A stretch of DNA of 64,000 bases from Eubacteriaceae bacterium (GTDB lineage Bacteria; Bacillota; Clostridia; Lachnospirales; Lachnospiraceae), in NCBI GenBank assembly GCA_902363805.1, contig CABJBF010000007.1, positions 1-64,000 on the forward strand. The letters run 5' to 3'. The notes beneath the pieces were generated by a model. It was not told where the DNA came from, searched no databases, and saw only the letters and a program-made list of their open reading frames with translations. Of the stretch, positions 34,206-42,763 are shown piece by piece. How positions within the stretch are numbered: position 1 is the first letter of the stretch; every line of letters begins with the position of its first letter. The position numbers and the translations under genes are program-made.

Positions 34206-35210
34206 ATGGTTACAATTAAAGATGTTGCTAGAGAAGCAGGAGTTGCAATATCTACGGTTTCTAATGTATTTAACAATGCTGACATCGTAAGTGAAGATAC
34301 AAAACAGAAAGTATTAGAGGCGGTTGAAAAATTGCATTATATCCCTAATATGAATGCAAAGTTATTAAAATCTAATAGAAAGAATACAATAGGATTATTT
34401 GTAACAAGTTTACAGGGAGATTTCTATAAGGTTTTAACACAGGCAATTCATTTGCAATGCAAATTAAACGATTACTTATTAAACATATATGTAAGTAATG
34501 ACAACTCACCGGATGAAATATATCGTATGATAATTGCATCAGGCGTAGCAGGAGCAATAATTTATCATGAAGATTTAACAGGCGATTATGTAAAGCGAAT
34601 TGCAACAGTTAATATTCCAATGGTATTTATTGATAGAAATTGTAAGGGAAAAAATATTTCAGGAGTATTTGTAGATGACAAATTAGGAGCATCTATGGCA
34701 GTTGACCATTTGATTAAACTTGGTCATAAGAGAATCGGTTACATGCATGGTAACGAAAGCGGTGACGATGAACATCGTTATGCCGGATATGCGGAGATGA
34801 TGGAAAAGAACAATCTCCCAATCGATAAGGAATTAGAAGTCAGAGGATATTATGAGGAATCACTTGCGTACAGTGAAATGAGATCACTGTTATCAAAAGG
34901 AATTGATATCCCGGATGCTATGTTCTGTGCAAATGATGAAATGGCATGGGGCGTTATTCAGGCATTTCAGGATATCGGTGTGAGAGTACCTGAAGATGTA
35001 AGTGTTATCGGATATGATGACAGTACAATTAGTCCTTATTATGGAGTACCTCTTACAACAGTACACAGCCCAATTGCAGAAATGGGTAGTGTAAGCGCAA
35101 ATGAGCTTTTCAGATTGCTCAAATCAGATGATGATAAGAATGGAACAGTAACTAAATTATCACCCAAAATGGTTTATAGAAGCTCATGTGGTAGAGCAAA
35201 AGAAAGATAA
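34206..35210 (+). CDS. LacI-family transcriptional regulator
   Basis: A 334-aa regulator with an N-terminal LacI helix-turn-helix (VTIKDVAREAGVAISTVSNV) and hinge (LEAVEKLHYIPNMNAKLLKS), then a periplasmic-binding-like sensor domain (NTIGLFVTSLQGDFYKVLTQ, GVFVDDKLGASMAVDHLIKL, PDAMFCANDEMAWGVIQAF, VIGYDDSTISPYYGVPLTTV). AGGAGGG sets ATG 34206. Sitting between the GH16 and phosphorylase genes, it is the probable sugar-responsive repressor of the locus. The ligand may be a gluco-oligosaccharide; the AAACGGTTTTA sites at 16646 and 17906 are candidate operators. Confidence 0.92.
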   Translation: MVTIKDVAREAGVAISTVSNVFNNADIVSEDTKQKVLEAVEKLHYIPNMNAKLLKSNRKNTIGLFVTSLQGDFYKVLTQAIHLQCKLNDYLLNIYVSNDNSPDEIYRMIIASGVAGAIIYHEDLTGDYVKRIATVNIPMVFIDRNCKGKNISGVFVDDKLGASMAVDHLIKLGHKRIGYMHGNESGDDEHRYAGYAEMMEKNNLPIDKELEVRGYYEESLAYSEMRSLLSKGIDIPDAMFCANDEMAWGVIQAFQDIGVRVPEDVSVIGYDDSTISPYYGVPLTTVHSPIAEMGSVSANELFRLLKSDDDKNGTVTKLSPKMVYRSSCGRAKER

Positions 35211-35270
35211 AAAAGAAAATTATTAGCGTAAGCATAAAGATAAATATAATGATGAAAAAGGAGTAATAAA

Positions 35271-38200
35271 ATGAGTAACTACAGACTTGAAGGTAAGACT
35301 TTTGTTATAGATGATTATGATAGAATGCCGGCTTTTTCAAGCTTTTTGCCAGGTCTTGCAGGTGTTAAAGGAATTCCAATGTGGACATTCTACACTAACA
35401 GAGGACAGGGAATGAATAGTTTTGGTATTGGCAACAAGGGAAATGCCATTATGGAATTTAACTCAGCTAATACAGCATTTGAAAACACACAGGTAAAAGG
35501 TTTTAGAACATTCTTAAAAATTGATGGACAGTACTATGAACCATTTTTCCAGTATGAAGATGATGCAAAACGTTCAATCAGAATGAATAAAAACAGTTTC
35601 AAGATTATTGAAAATAATACTAAATATGGTATTGAGGTTACAGTAAATTACTATGTACTTCCAAATGAAAGTATCGGAGCTCTTGTAAGACAGGTTTCTG
35701 TTAAGAATACAGGAGATAAGGCTAAGAACATCGAAATCGTAGATGGTCTTCCAAAGATTATTACATACGGAATTGCAAATGGTGAATTTAAGGAAATGTC
35801 TAACTTATTTAAAAGCTGGGCAGACATTAAGAACCTTGAAAACAAAGTTCCATATTATACACTTAGAGCTTCAACAAAGGATTCAGCTGAAGTATCAGAC
35901 GTTGAAGGTGGTTACTACTATTTAACAATTAAGGATAATGAATTACAGGACGTAATCTATGATGTAGATACAGTGTATGGTTATGATTTATCTCTTATGA
36001 AACCTGTTAATTTTGTAGAAGGTGGAATTGATAAAGTATTAGCAAAGAAACAGTGTTTTGCTAATAAAGTACCTTGTGGATTTACTCCATTTAAGGCAGA
36101 AATTAAAGCTGGGGAAGACTTCTCATTCTCAACAATGATTGGTTTTGCAGGTTCAGTTGAACAGATTAATGCTAAACTTGCAGATTTCACAGTACCTGGT
36201 TATTTAGATAAGAAATTTGAAGAAGCAGAAGAATTAGCAGATAGCTTCACTTCAGATATTAAGACAAAGACAGCAGCTGGAATATTTGACCAGTATGTAG
36301 AACAGTGTTACTTAGATAACTTCTTAAGAGGTGGATATCCATATGTATTAAACAAAGATGGAAATAAGTCAGTAATTCACTTGTTCAGTAGAAAACATGG
36401 TGACCCTGAAAGAGATTACAACTTTTTCTCAATCGCTGCTGAATATTATTCACAGGGTAATGGTAACTTCAGAGATGTATCTCAGAACAGAAGAAATGAT
36501 GTATTCTTCAAGAAGGACGTTGGTGACTTCAATGTTAAGACATTCTTTAGTCTTATTCAGGCAGATGGATACAATCCACTTGAAGTAAGACCAAGTCTTT
36601 TCAATGTAATTGAAGGAAAAGAAGATGAAGTTCAGGCTTATGTTGAAGAATCAATTAACGGTGATGCTACAGCAATTAAGGAAATTGTTGCAGGTAAATT
36701 TACACCGGGACAGATTTCAAACACAATTGCAAAACTTCAGTTAGAACTTAAGATTGATGACGGAGAATTCATTGCAAATATTTTAAATAACTGTGATCAG
36801 AACATTGAAGCTGGATTTGCTGAAGGTTATTGGAGTGATCACTGGGATTACAATATGGATTTAGTAGACAACTACTTAAGCATTTTCCCAGATAAGATTG
36901 ATGAGTTCTTATTCGAAGACAAAACATATAAATTCTATGACAGTGTAGCAACAGTTGTACCACGTGATGAAAAATACGTAATTAACAACAAAGGTGCTGT
37001 ACGTCAGTATGGTATGGAAGTTGAAGATGAAGAAAAACTTGCAAGACCTGGATTTAATAAATGGGCTACAAACTGGTTACAGACAAAAGACCAGAAGCCA
37101 TATATGACAACATTATCAGTTAAGATGATTATTTTAGCACTTAGCAAATTCGCTCAGCTTGATGTTGACGGAATGGGTGTTGAAATGGAAGGTGGAAAAC
37201 CGGGATGGAATGATGCCATGAACGGACTTCCTGGATTATTTGGTTCAGGTACACCTGAAACATTTGAATTAAAGAGACTTGTAAACTTCATCATTGACAA
37301 TTTCGAAGGCGAAGGCAAAATCGTAATGCCTGCTGAAATTGCTAAGTATTTAAGAGATGTTAAGGCTACATTAGATAAGGCAAATGCAGGCGAACTTAAC
37401 GATTTTGAATATTGGGATGCAGTTGCAACAATCAGAGAAAATTATAGAGAAACAATTAAACTTTACTTTAGTGGAGAAGAAACAGCTCTTGCTAAATCAG
37501 AAATAGTTGAAATCTTCAAAGCATTTGAAGCTAAGATTGAAAAAGGCATTGCAAAAGCAGTTGAAATTGGTGAAGGCGTAGTTCCTACATACTTTACACA
37601 TGAAGTAACTGACTTTGAACCAGTTGTAGATGCTGATGGAAATCCTGTAATGAGTCATTATGGATTACAGAAAGCTAAAGTTAAAGGCTTTAAGGCAGTT
37701 CCACTTCCAGCCTTCCTTGAAGGACCTGCAAGAATGATGGGATATGTTGATACAGACACAGCACGTGAAATGTTTAATAATGTTAAAAAGACAGATATTT
37801 ACGATAGCAAACTTGGAATGTATAAGACATCAGCTTCAATCGAAGAATGCTCAATGGAAAATGGACGTTGCCGTGCATTTACACCAGGATGGCAGGAAAG
37901 AGAAAATGTATTCCTTCACATGGAATATAAATATATGTTGGCAATGATTAAAGCGGGATTATATGATGAATTCTACGAAACAGTAACAAGAGCGTTAGTT
38001 CCATTCTTAGATCCAAATATGTATGGAAGAAGTATTCTTGAAAATTCATCATTTATCGCATCAAGTGCAAATCCAAATGAAGACATTCACGGAAGAGGTT
38101 TTGTTGCAAGACTTTCAGGTTCTACAACAGAAATGATTTCAATGTGGATTGAAATGTTTACAGGTGGAAAAGTATTTACATATGAAAATGGAGAATTAGT

Positions 38201-38450
38201 ACTTAACTTCACACCAAAGCTTGCAAAATGGTTATTTGATGAAGGAAAGGCTACATTCAGATTATTATCAACTTGTGATGTAACATATGTAAACAACACA
38301 GGAAAAGATACATATGGTGCTGATGCAGCAGTAGTTGATAAAGTAGAAATAGACGGAAAAGTAGTTTCTACTGAAAATAAGATTACAGGCGAATTAGCAG
38401 AAGCTGTACGTGATGGAAAAGTAGACAAGATTACTGTTTATTTTAAATAG
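35271..38450 (+). CDS. GH161-type beta-1,3-oligoglucan phosphorylase (GH94-related)
   Basis: A 1059-aa cytosolic phosphorylase without signal peptide. An N-terminal beta-sandwich (about 1-300; FVIDDYDRMPAFSSFLPGLA) leads to an (alpha/alpha)6 barrel with VIHLFSRKHGDPERDYNFFS, YWSDHWDYNMDLVDNYLSIF and GKPGWNDAMNGLPGLFGSG, in which Asp648 is the probable catalytic acid. The size and motifs match the GH161 family described for beta-1,3-glucan oligosaccharide phosphorylases, which release glucose-1-phosphate and often sit next to GH94 laminaribiose phosphorylases, as here. A distant GH94 cellobiose/cellodextrin phosphorylase is the alternative. AAAGGAG precedes ATG. Confidence 0.75.
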   Translation: MSNYRLEGKTFVIDDYDRMPAFSSFLPGLAGVKGIPMWTFYTNRGQGMNSFGIGNKGNAIMEFNSANTAFENTQVKGFRTFLKIDGQYYEPFFQYEDDAKRSIRMNKNSFKIIENNTKYGIEVTVNYYVLPNESIGALVRQVSVKNTGDKAKNIEIVDGLPKIITYGIANGEFKEMSNLFKSWADIKNLENKVPYYTLRASTKDSAEVSDVEGGYYYLTIKDNELQDVIYDVDTVYGYDLSLMKPVNFVEGGIDKVLAKKQCFANKVPCGFTPFKAEIKAGEDFSFSTMIGFAGSVEQINAKLADFTVPGYLDKKFEEAEELADSFTSDIKTKTAAGIFDQYVEQCYLDNFLRGGYPYVLNKDGNKSVIHLFSRKHGDPERDYNFFSIAAEYYSQGNGNFRDVSQNRRNDVFFKKDVGDFNVKTFFSLIQADGYNPLEVRPSLFNVIEGKEDEVQAYVEESINGDATAIKEIVAGKFTPGQISNTIAKLQLELKIDDGEFIANILNNCDQNIEAGFAEGYWSDHWDYNMDLVDNYLSIFPDKIDEFLFEDKTYKFYDSVATVVPRDEKYVINNKGAVRQYGMEVEDEEKLARPGFNKWATNWLQTKDQKPYMTTLSVKMIILALSKFAQLDVDGMGVEMEGGKPGWNDAMNGLPGLFGSGTPETFELKRLVNFIIDNFEGEGKIVMPAEIAKYLRDVKATLDKANAGELNDFEYWDAVATIRENYRETIKLYFSGEETALAKSEIVEIFKAFEAKIEKGIAKAVEIGEGVVPTYFTHEVTDFEPVVDADGNPVMSHYGLQKAKVKGFKAVPLPAFLEGPARMMGYVDTDTAREMFNNVKKTDIYDSKLGMYKTSASIEECSMENGRCRAFTPGWQERENVFLHMEYKYMLAMIKAGLYDEFYETVTRALVPFLDPNMYGRSILENSSFIASSANPNEDIHGRGFVARLSGSTTEMISMWIEMFTGGKVFTYENGELVLNFTPKLAKWLFDEGKATFRLLSTCDVTYVNNTGKDTYGADAAVVDKVEIDGKVVSTENKITGELAEAVRDGKVDKITVYFK

Positions 38451-38465
38451 TTGCTAAATGAATAT

Positions 38466-38494
38466 GCGGAGATCCAGGAGGGTGTCCGCCTTTT
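38466..38494 (+). terminator. Terminator after the GH161-type gene
   Basis: GCGGA (38466-38470) and TCCGC (38485-38489) close a hairpin followed by CTTTT. The next gene may have its own promoter. Confidence 0.6.
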
Positions 38495-38628
38495 GTGTGA
38501 ATAGTGATTGCAAAAAACGCAAATTTTTATAAAAAATTAACATTTTACACACTTATAAAGACATACAAAGGATACGGGCTGTGGTTTTTGCGAACGCTTA
38601 CTTGAGTATATTAGAAAGAGGAGAAGAA

Positions 38629-41325
38629 ATGGGAAGTCTTAAATATATAGATAAAAAAGGTACATTTACACTGGACAATCCTGATTTAACAAGTTATATG
38701 TATTTTCCACTTGCAAATGAAGCAGGAATGATGAGTGCAATTACTCCTGATTTAGGTGGTGACATTAAGTTAGATCAGAATACATTTTTGTTAGAGCCTG
38801 TAAGTAGTGAAAATTTACATAATAACAAATCAAGCAGAAATTTCTGGGTTTATGTTGAAGGAAAAGGAGCATGGTCTGTTACAGGTAGATCTGCAATGCA
38901 ACAGGCACAGTTGTTTACAGATAAAAAAGATGATGTGAAATTAACTGCAGGTATTATGTGGCATGAAATAGAAAGAAAATCAGATGAATTTGGATTGTCA
39001 GCTAAAATTACATCATTTGTACCTTCTACTGATGATAAAGTAGAACTTACTAAGATTGTAATTACTAACAATACAGAGGGAGAAGTAGAATTTACACCTA
39101 CAGTAGCAATACCTATGTATGCACGTTCTGCGTCAAACATTCGTGACCATAGACACGTTACATCATTATTACATAGAACATACACAATAAAAGAAGGTGT
39201 AGTAATTAATCCTACATTAACATTTGACGAAAGAGGTCATAACCTTAATAAAGTTTATTATGCGGCATTAGCTAAAATGACAGGATTTGAGAAAATGGTT
39301 AATCCTGAAAGTTTCTGCCCTGTTACAGAAGAATTCATAGGAAATGGCGGAAATTTTGAAAATCCATATTATGTGATGAAAAATATGCCATTACCATATA
39401 AGGCAGGAGAAGAAGTTGACGGTTACGAAACTGTAGCAGCAATGCAGTTTGAAAAAGTAACATTAATGCCAAAACAGTCAAGAACTTTCGTAGTAGCTTT
39501 AGGTTACGGCGAATCAATGAATGATATAAATGAACTGAGTAAAAAGTATTTATCTGTGGAAGAATTTGATAAGTATTTAGAGGAAACAAAGGAATTTTGG
39601 CAGAAAAAAATAAATGTAAGTTATAGTTCAGCAGACAAGGAATTTGACAATTGGATGCATTGGGTAAACTTCCAACCGATGCTAAGAAGAATTTATGGAT
39701 GTTCATTCTTACCACACCATGATTATGGAAAAGGTGGAAGAGGATGGAGAGATTTATGGCAGGATTGCCTTGCACTCTTAATTATGGAACCGGCTAAAGT
39801 TCGTGGCATGTTAATTGATAATTTTGGTGGAGTCAGATTAGATGGAACAAATGCAACAATTATTGGTTCTAAGCAGGGCGAATTTATTGCTGATAGAAAT
39901 AATATCACAAGAGTATGGATGGATCATGGTGCATGGCCATATCTGACAACTGAGTTATACATTGAACAGAGTGGTGATATAGAATTTTTAACAGAGAAAA
40001 ATGCATATTTTAAGGATCCGCAGGTTTGCCGTGGTGAACAGAAAGACTTAGAGTGGAATGATGCACAGGGAAATAAGCAGTTAACAAATGATGGAGAAGT
40101 ATATGAAGGAACAGTACTTGAACATATGCTTATGCAACATTTGACATCTTTCTATGATGTAGGTGAACATAATCATATTAGACTTAGAGGGGCTGACTGG
40201 AACGATGGTCTTGATATGGCTGATGAGAGAGGCGAAAGTGTAGCATTTACAGCACTTTATGGTGGAAATCTTGGAAATATGGCAAAACTTATAAAGAGTT
40301 ATGCTGACATGACAGGAAATGAAACTGTCGAATTAGCTAAAGAAATGCTTTTATTATTAAATGTTGATCCAACAGTTTATGATAGTATAGACGAAAAACA
40401 TGAAGTGTTATACAGCTACTGTGAACAGGTAAAGCATAGTGTAAGTGGTGAAAAAGTAAATGTAAAATGTACAGAGCTTTGTACAATACTTAATAGAATG
40501 TCACAGTGGATAGCAGAGCATATCAGAAATACAGAATGGATTAAGAGTAAAGATGGTTACTCATGGTTTAATGGTTACTATGACAATCATGGAAATGCTG
40601 TCGATGGTGATTTTGAATCCGGTGTAAGAATGATGATTACAGCTCAGGTGTTTACAATTATGGCAGGAACAGCAACTAAAGAACAGATAAAAGACATTAC
40701 TGCAGCAGCAGATAAATATCTTTATGATGAAAAAGTTGGTGGATATAGATTGAACACTGATTTTAAAGAAGTAAAAACTGATCTTGGAAGACTTTTTGGA
40801 TTCGCATATGGTCATAAAGAAAATGGAGCAGTATTCTGTCACATGGCAACAATGTATGCAAATGCATTATATCAGAGAGGATTTGCAAAAGAAGGATATC
40901 AGGTTATAAATACTCTGTTTAAACATTGTAATGACTATAAAGTAAGTGGAATATATCCGGGAGTACCTGAATATATCAGTCAGCGTGGAAGAGGAATGTA
41001 CCATTACCTTACAGGGGCTGCAAGCTGGATGCTTCTTACAGTTTTAAATGAAATGTATGGAGTAAAAGGTGAAATAGGAGCGCTTAAATTTAAACCAAAG
41101 CTTTTAGCTAAACAGTTTGAAAATGGAGAAGCTTCAGTAAGTTGTATGTTTAGAGGTACAAATATACATGTAACTTATAAGAATGGCATGTGCAAAGACG
41201 CAGGCGATTATAAAGTTGCAGTTATTTATATTGACGGACAAAGATACGGCGAAACAGATACGATTGCAAAAGAAGATGTAGACAAATTTGGTGATAAGGC
41301 TGATATTGTGGTTGTATTACAATAG
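38629..41325 (+). CDS. GH94 laminaribiose phosphorylase
   Basis: An 898-aa cytosolic GH94 phosphorylase. The N-terminal beta domain (about 1-270) has GKGAWSVTGRSAMQQAQLFT. The (alpha/alpha)6 barrel contains LPHHDYGKGGRGWRDLWQDC, HGAWPYLTTELYIEQSG, HNHIRLRGADWNDGLDMADE with catalytic Asp526, and the C-terminal ISQRGRGMYHYLTGAASWML phosphate-site region. The GGRGWRDLWQD form and length about 900 are those of laminaribiose phosphorylases rather than cellobiose phosphorylases (about 810 aa). It would split laminaribiose to glucose plus glucose-1-phosphate. AGAGGAG decides ATG 38629; an in-frame GTG at 38581 is unlikely. Confidence 0.85.
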   Translation: MGSLKYIDKKGTFTLDNPDLTSYMYFPLANEAGMMSAITPDLGGDIKLDQNTFLLEPVSSENLHNNKSSRNFWVYVEGKGAWSVTGRSAMQQAQLFTDKKDDVKLTAGIMWHEIERKSDEFGLSAKITSFVPSTDDKVELTKIVITNNTEGEVEFTPTVAIPMYARSASNIRDHRHVTSLLHRTYTIKEGVVINPTLTFDERGHNLNKVYYAALAKMTGFEKMVNPESFCPVTEEFIGNGGNFENPYYVMKNMPLPYKAGEEVDGYETVAAMQFEKVTLMPKQSRTFVVALGYGESMNDINELSKKYLSVEEFDKYLEETKEFWQKKINVSYSSADKEFDNWMHWVNFQPMLRRIYGCSFLPHHDYGKGGRGWRDLWQDCLALLIMEPAKVRGMLIDNFGGVRLDGTNATIIGSKQGEFIADRNNITRVWMDHGAWPYLTTELYIEQSGDIEFLTEKNAYFKDPQVCRGEQKDLEWNDAQGNKQLTNDGEVYEGTVLEHMLMQHLTSFYDVGEHNHIRLRGADWNDGLDMADERGESVAFTALYGGNLGNMAKLIKSYADMTGNETVELAKEMLLLLNVDPTVYDSIDEKHEVLYSYCEQVKHSVSGEKVNVKCTELCTILNRMSQWIAEHIRNTEWIKSKDGYSWFNGYYDNHGNAVDGDFESGVRMMITAQVFTIMAGTATKEQIKDITAAADKYLYDEKVGGYRLNTDFKEVKTDLGRLFGFAYGHKENGAVFCHMATMYANALYQRGFAKEGYQVINTLFKHCNDYKVSGIYPGVPEYISQRGRGMYHYLTGAASWMLLTVLNEMYGVKGEIGALKFKPKLLAKQFENGEASVSCMFRGTNIHVTYKNGMCKDAGDYKVAVIYIDGQRYGETDTIAKEDVDKFGDKADIVVVLQ

Positions 41326-41384
41326 AAAGTTTATATTTTTTTGATTTGAATATTAAAACTGAAGTAAATTTAAAGATTAAAGCA

Positions 41385-41412
41385 TAGCGGGGAATCTATG
41401 GGTTCTCCGCTA
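41385..41412 (+). terminator. Hairpin after the GH94 gene
   Basis: TAGCGG (41385-41390) pairs with CCGCTA (41407-41412), extended by GAA/TTC inside. The T-rich tail is weak, so readthrough to GH17 is possible. Confidence 0.6.
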
Positions 41413-41519
41413 TATTGATAAAATGCTAACAGAGACATACGGAGATGATAATAAAGCAATGCTAATTTCCACTATTGTTTTTGTAAAATAAAATCAGGAA
41501 GTTGAAAGGAAAAGAGAAA

Positions 41520-42425
41520 ATGTTTGAATGGGGAAGAGCAATATGCTATTCAGGGTACAGAGAAAATCAAAGTCCATTAAATGAAACATATCCAACATAT
41601 GATGAGATAAAGGAAGATTTACGAATAATTGAAAGCGAAGGATTTAAATACATAAGAATGTATTCACCGGTTATTTATGCAGAAATGACATGTCAGGTTA
41701 TTAGGGATTGTGGCATGAATATAAAAGTAATGCTTGGTCCTGAACTAATATCAGAGGTTAATAATCCGGGATGCTCATGGGTTCATGAGGTGTATACCGA
41801 AGAAGAGTTGGCTAAAAGGGCAGAGTTTAATGATAAAAGAATTGAAAATCTTGTTAGAATAGCAAATGAGAATAGCGATATAATTAATGCAGTATCTATA
41901 GGAAATGAAAATACACCTGAATGGGGAGCAAATAATGTTCCTATAGAAAGATTGATTTCTTTTGCAAAAATATTGAAGTCAGAAACAAATGTACCTGTAA
42001 CATTTAATGAGGGCGCATTCGAATGGGTAAAACTTCAGGAACTTGCAAAATATCTTGACATTATAAGCGTACATTCATATCCGTTGTGGTATGGAAATAC
42101 AGTTGAAGAAGCGTTAGATGTAAACAAGGAATGGTACAAAAAGATATGTGAATTATATCCGGATAAACCTGTAATTTTTTCTGAAGTAGGCTGGGCTACA
42201 AACTGTGCCGATTTTTCACAAATGAAAGAAGGCGAGGCTAACGAAGAAAATCAGAAGAAATATTATCAAGAATTCTGGAAATGGTCAGACAAAGAAAAGA
42301 TAATATCTTATATGTTCGAAGCTTTTGATGAACCTTGGAAAGGCGGAAACAGACCGAATGAAGCAGAGAAGAACTGGGGAATATTCAGAGTAGACAGAAC
42401 ACCAAAGTTAGTAATGCAAAAATAA
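41520..42425 (+). CDS. GH17 family beta-1,3-glucan hydrolase or transglycosylase, cytosolic
   Basis: A 301-aa TIM-barrel enzyme of GH17. The acid/base is Glu130 in SIGNENTPEWG and the nucleophile Glu222 in VIFSEVGWATNCAD. Other family segments are ICYSGYRENQSP, YIRMYSP, DIISVHSYPLWYG and ISYMFEAFDEPWKGG. There is no signal peptide or lipobox, so it should act inside the cell on imported oligosaccharides, unlike most bacterial GH17 proteins. AAAGGA sets ATG 41520; an upstream in-frame TTG at 41502 is not needed. A perfect terminator follows. It may trim or rearrange oligomers for the phosphorylases; hydrolysis versus transglycosylation cannot be told. Confidence 0.82.
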   Translation: MFEWGRAICYSGYRENQSPLNETYPTYDEIKEDLRIIESEGFKYIRMYSPVIYAEMTCQVIRDCGMNIKVMLGPELISEVNNPGCSWVHEVYTEEELAKRAEFNDKRIENLVRIANENSDIINAVSIGNENTPEWGANNVPIERLISFAKILKSETNVPVTFNEGAFEWVKLQELAKYLDIISVHSYPLWYGNTVEEALDVNKEWYKKICELYPDKPVIFSEVGWATNCADFSQMKEGEANEENQKKYYQEFWKWSDKEKIISYMFEAFDEPWKGGNRPNEAEKNWGIFRVDRTPKLVMQK

Positions 42426-42430
42426 ATTAA

Positions 42431-42468
42431 AATCTCTCTTACTGAAAATCAGTTAGAGAGATTTTTAA
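42431..42468 (+). terminator. Intrinsic terminator closing the glucan locus
   Basis: AAATCTCTCTTACTGA pairs with TCAGTTAGAGAGATTT around an AAA loop, then a T-run. Confidence 0.92.
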
Positions 42469-42682
42469 TTTAAAGGAAATTTTGCACATTTATAGTGATG
42501 CCGGAGTTTATTTTATAAATGATATTTTTTAATCGACATAATTAGTAATGTTGTAGCATTACTTGAAAATAAAATGTAAATATAAAAATGTTTCAATAGT
42601 ATTTTACAAAAAACGAAACAGATAAAAACAAATATGCCGTGCAATTATACTAATTAAATTGTGAAAATTACAATATTATTGG

Positions 42683-42711
42683 TTGTAATGCATAAAACAA
42701 TATGCTAGAAT
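42683..42711 (+). promoter_or_regulatory. Extended -10 promoter for modular surface protein
   Basis: TTGTAA (42683-42688), 17-base spacer, TGC then TAGAAT (42706-42711). The start codon is 52 bases downstream behind GAAAGGAG. Confidence 0.7.
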
Positions 42712-42763
42712 GAAATATGTAATAAAAAGGTTTTTATAACCAGAATATTGAAAGGAGAATAAA

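Larger units (their letters stand above)
42426..42763. other. Intergenic region with terminator, small palindrome and promoter
   Basis: Apart from the terminator and the promoter at 42683-42711, AGTAATG-TTGTAG-CATTACT (42544-42563) is a perfect 7-bp inverted repeat that could be an operator. No gene is seen. Confidence 0.6.
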
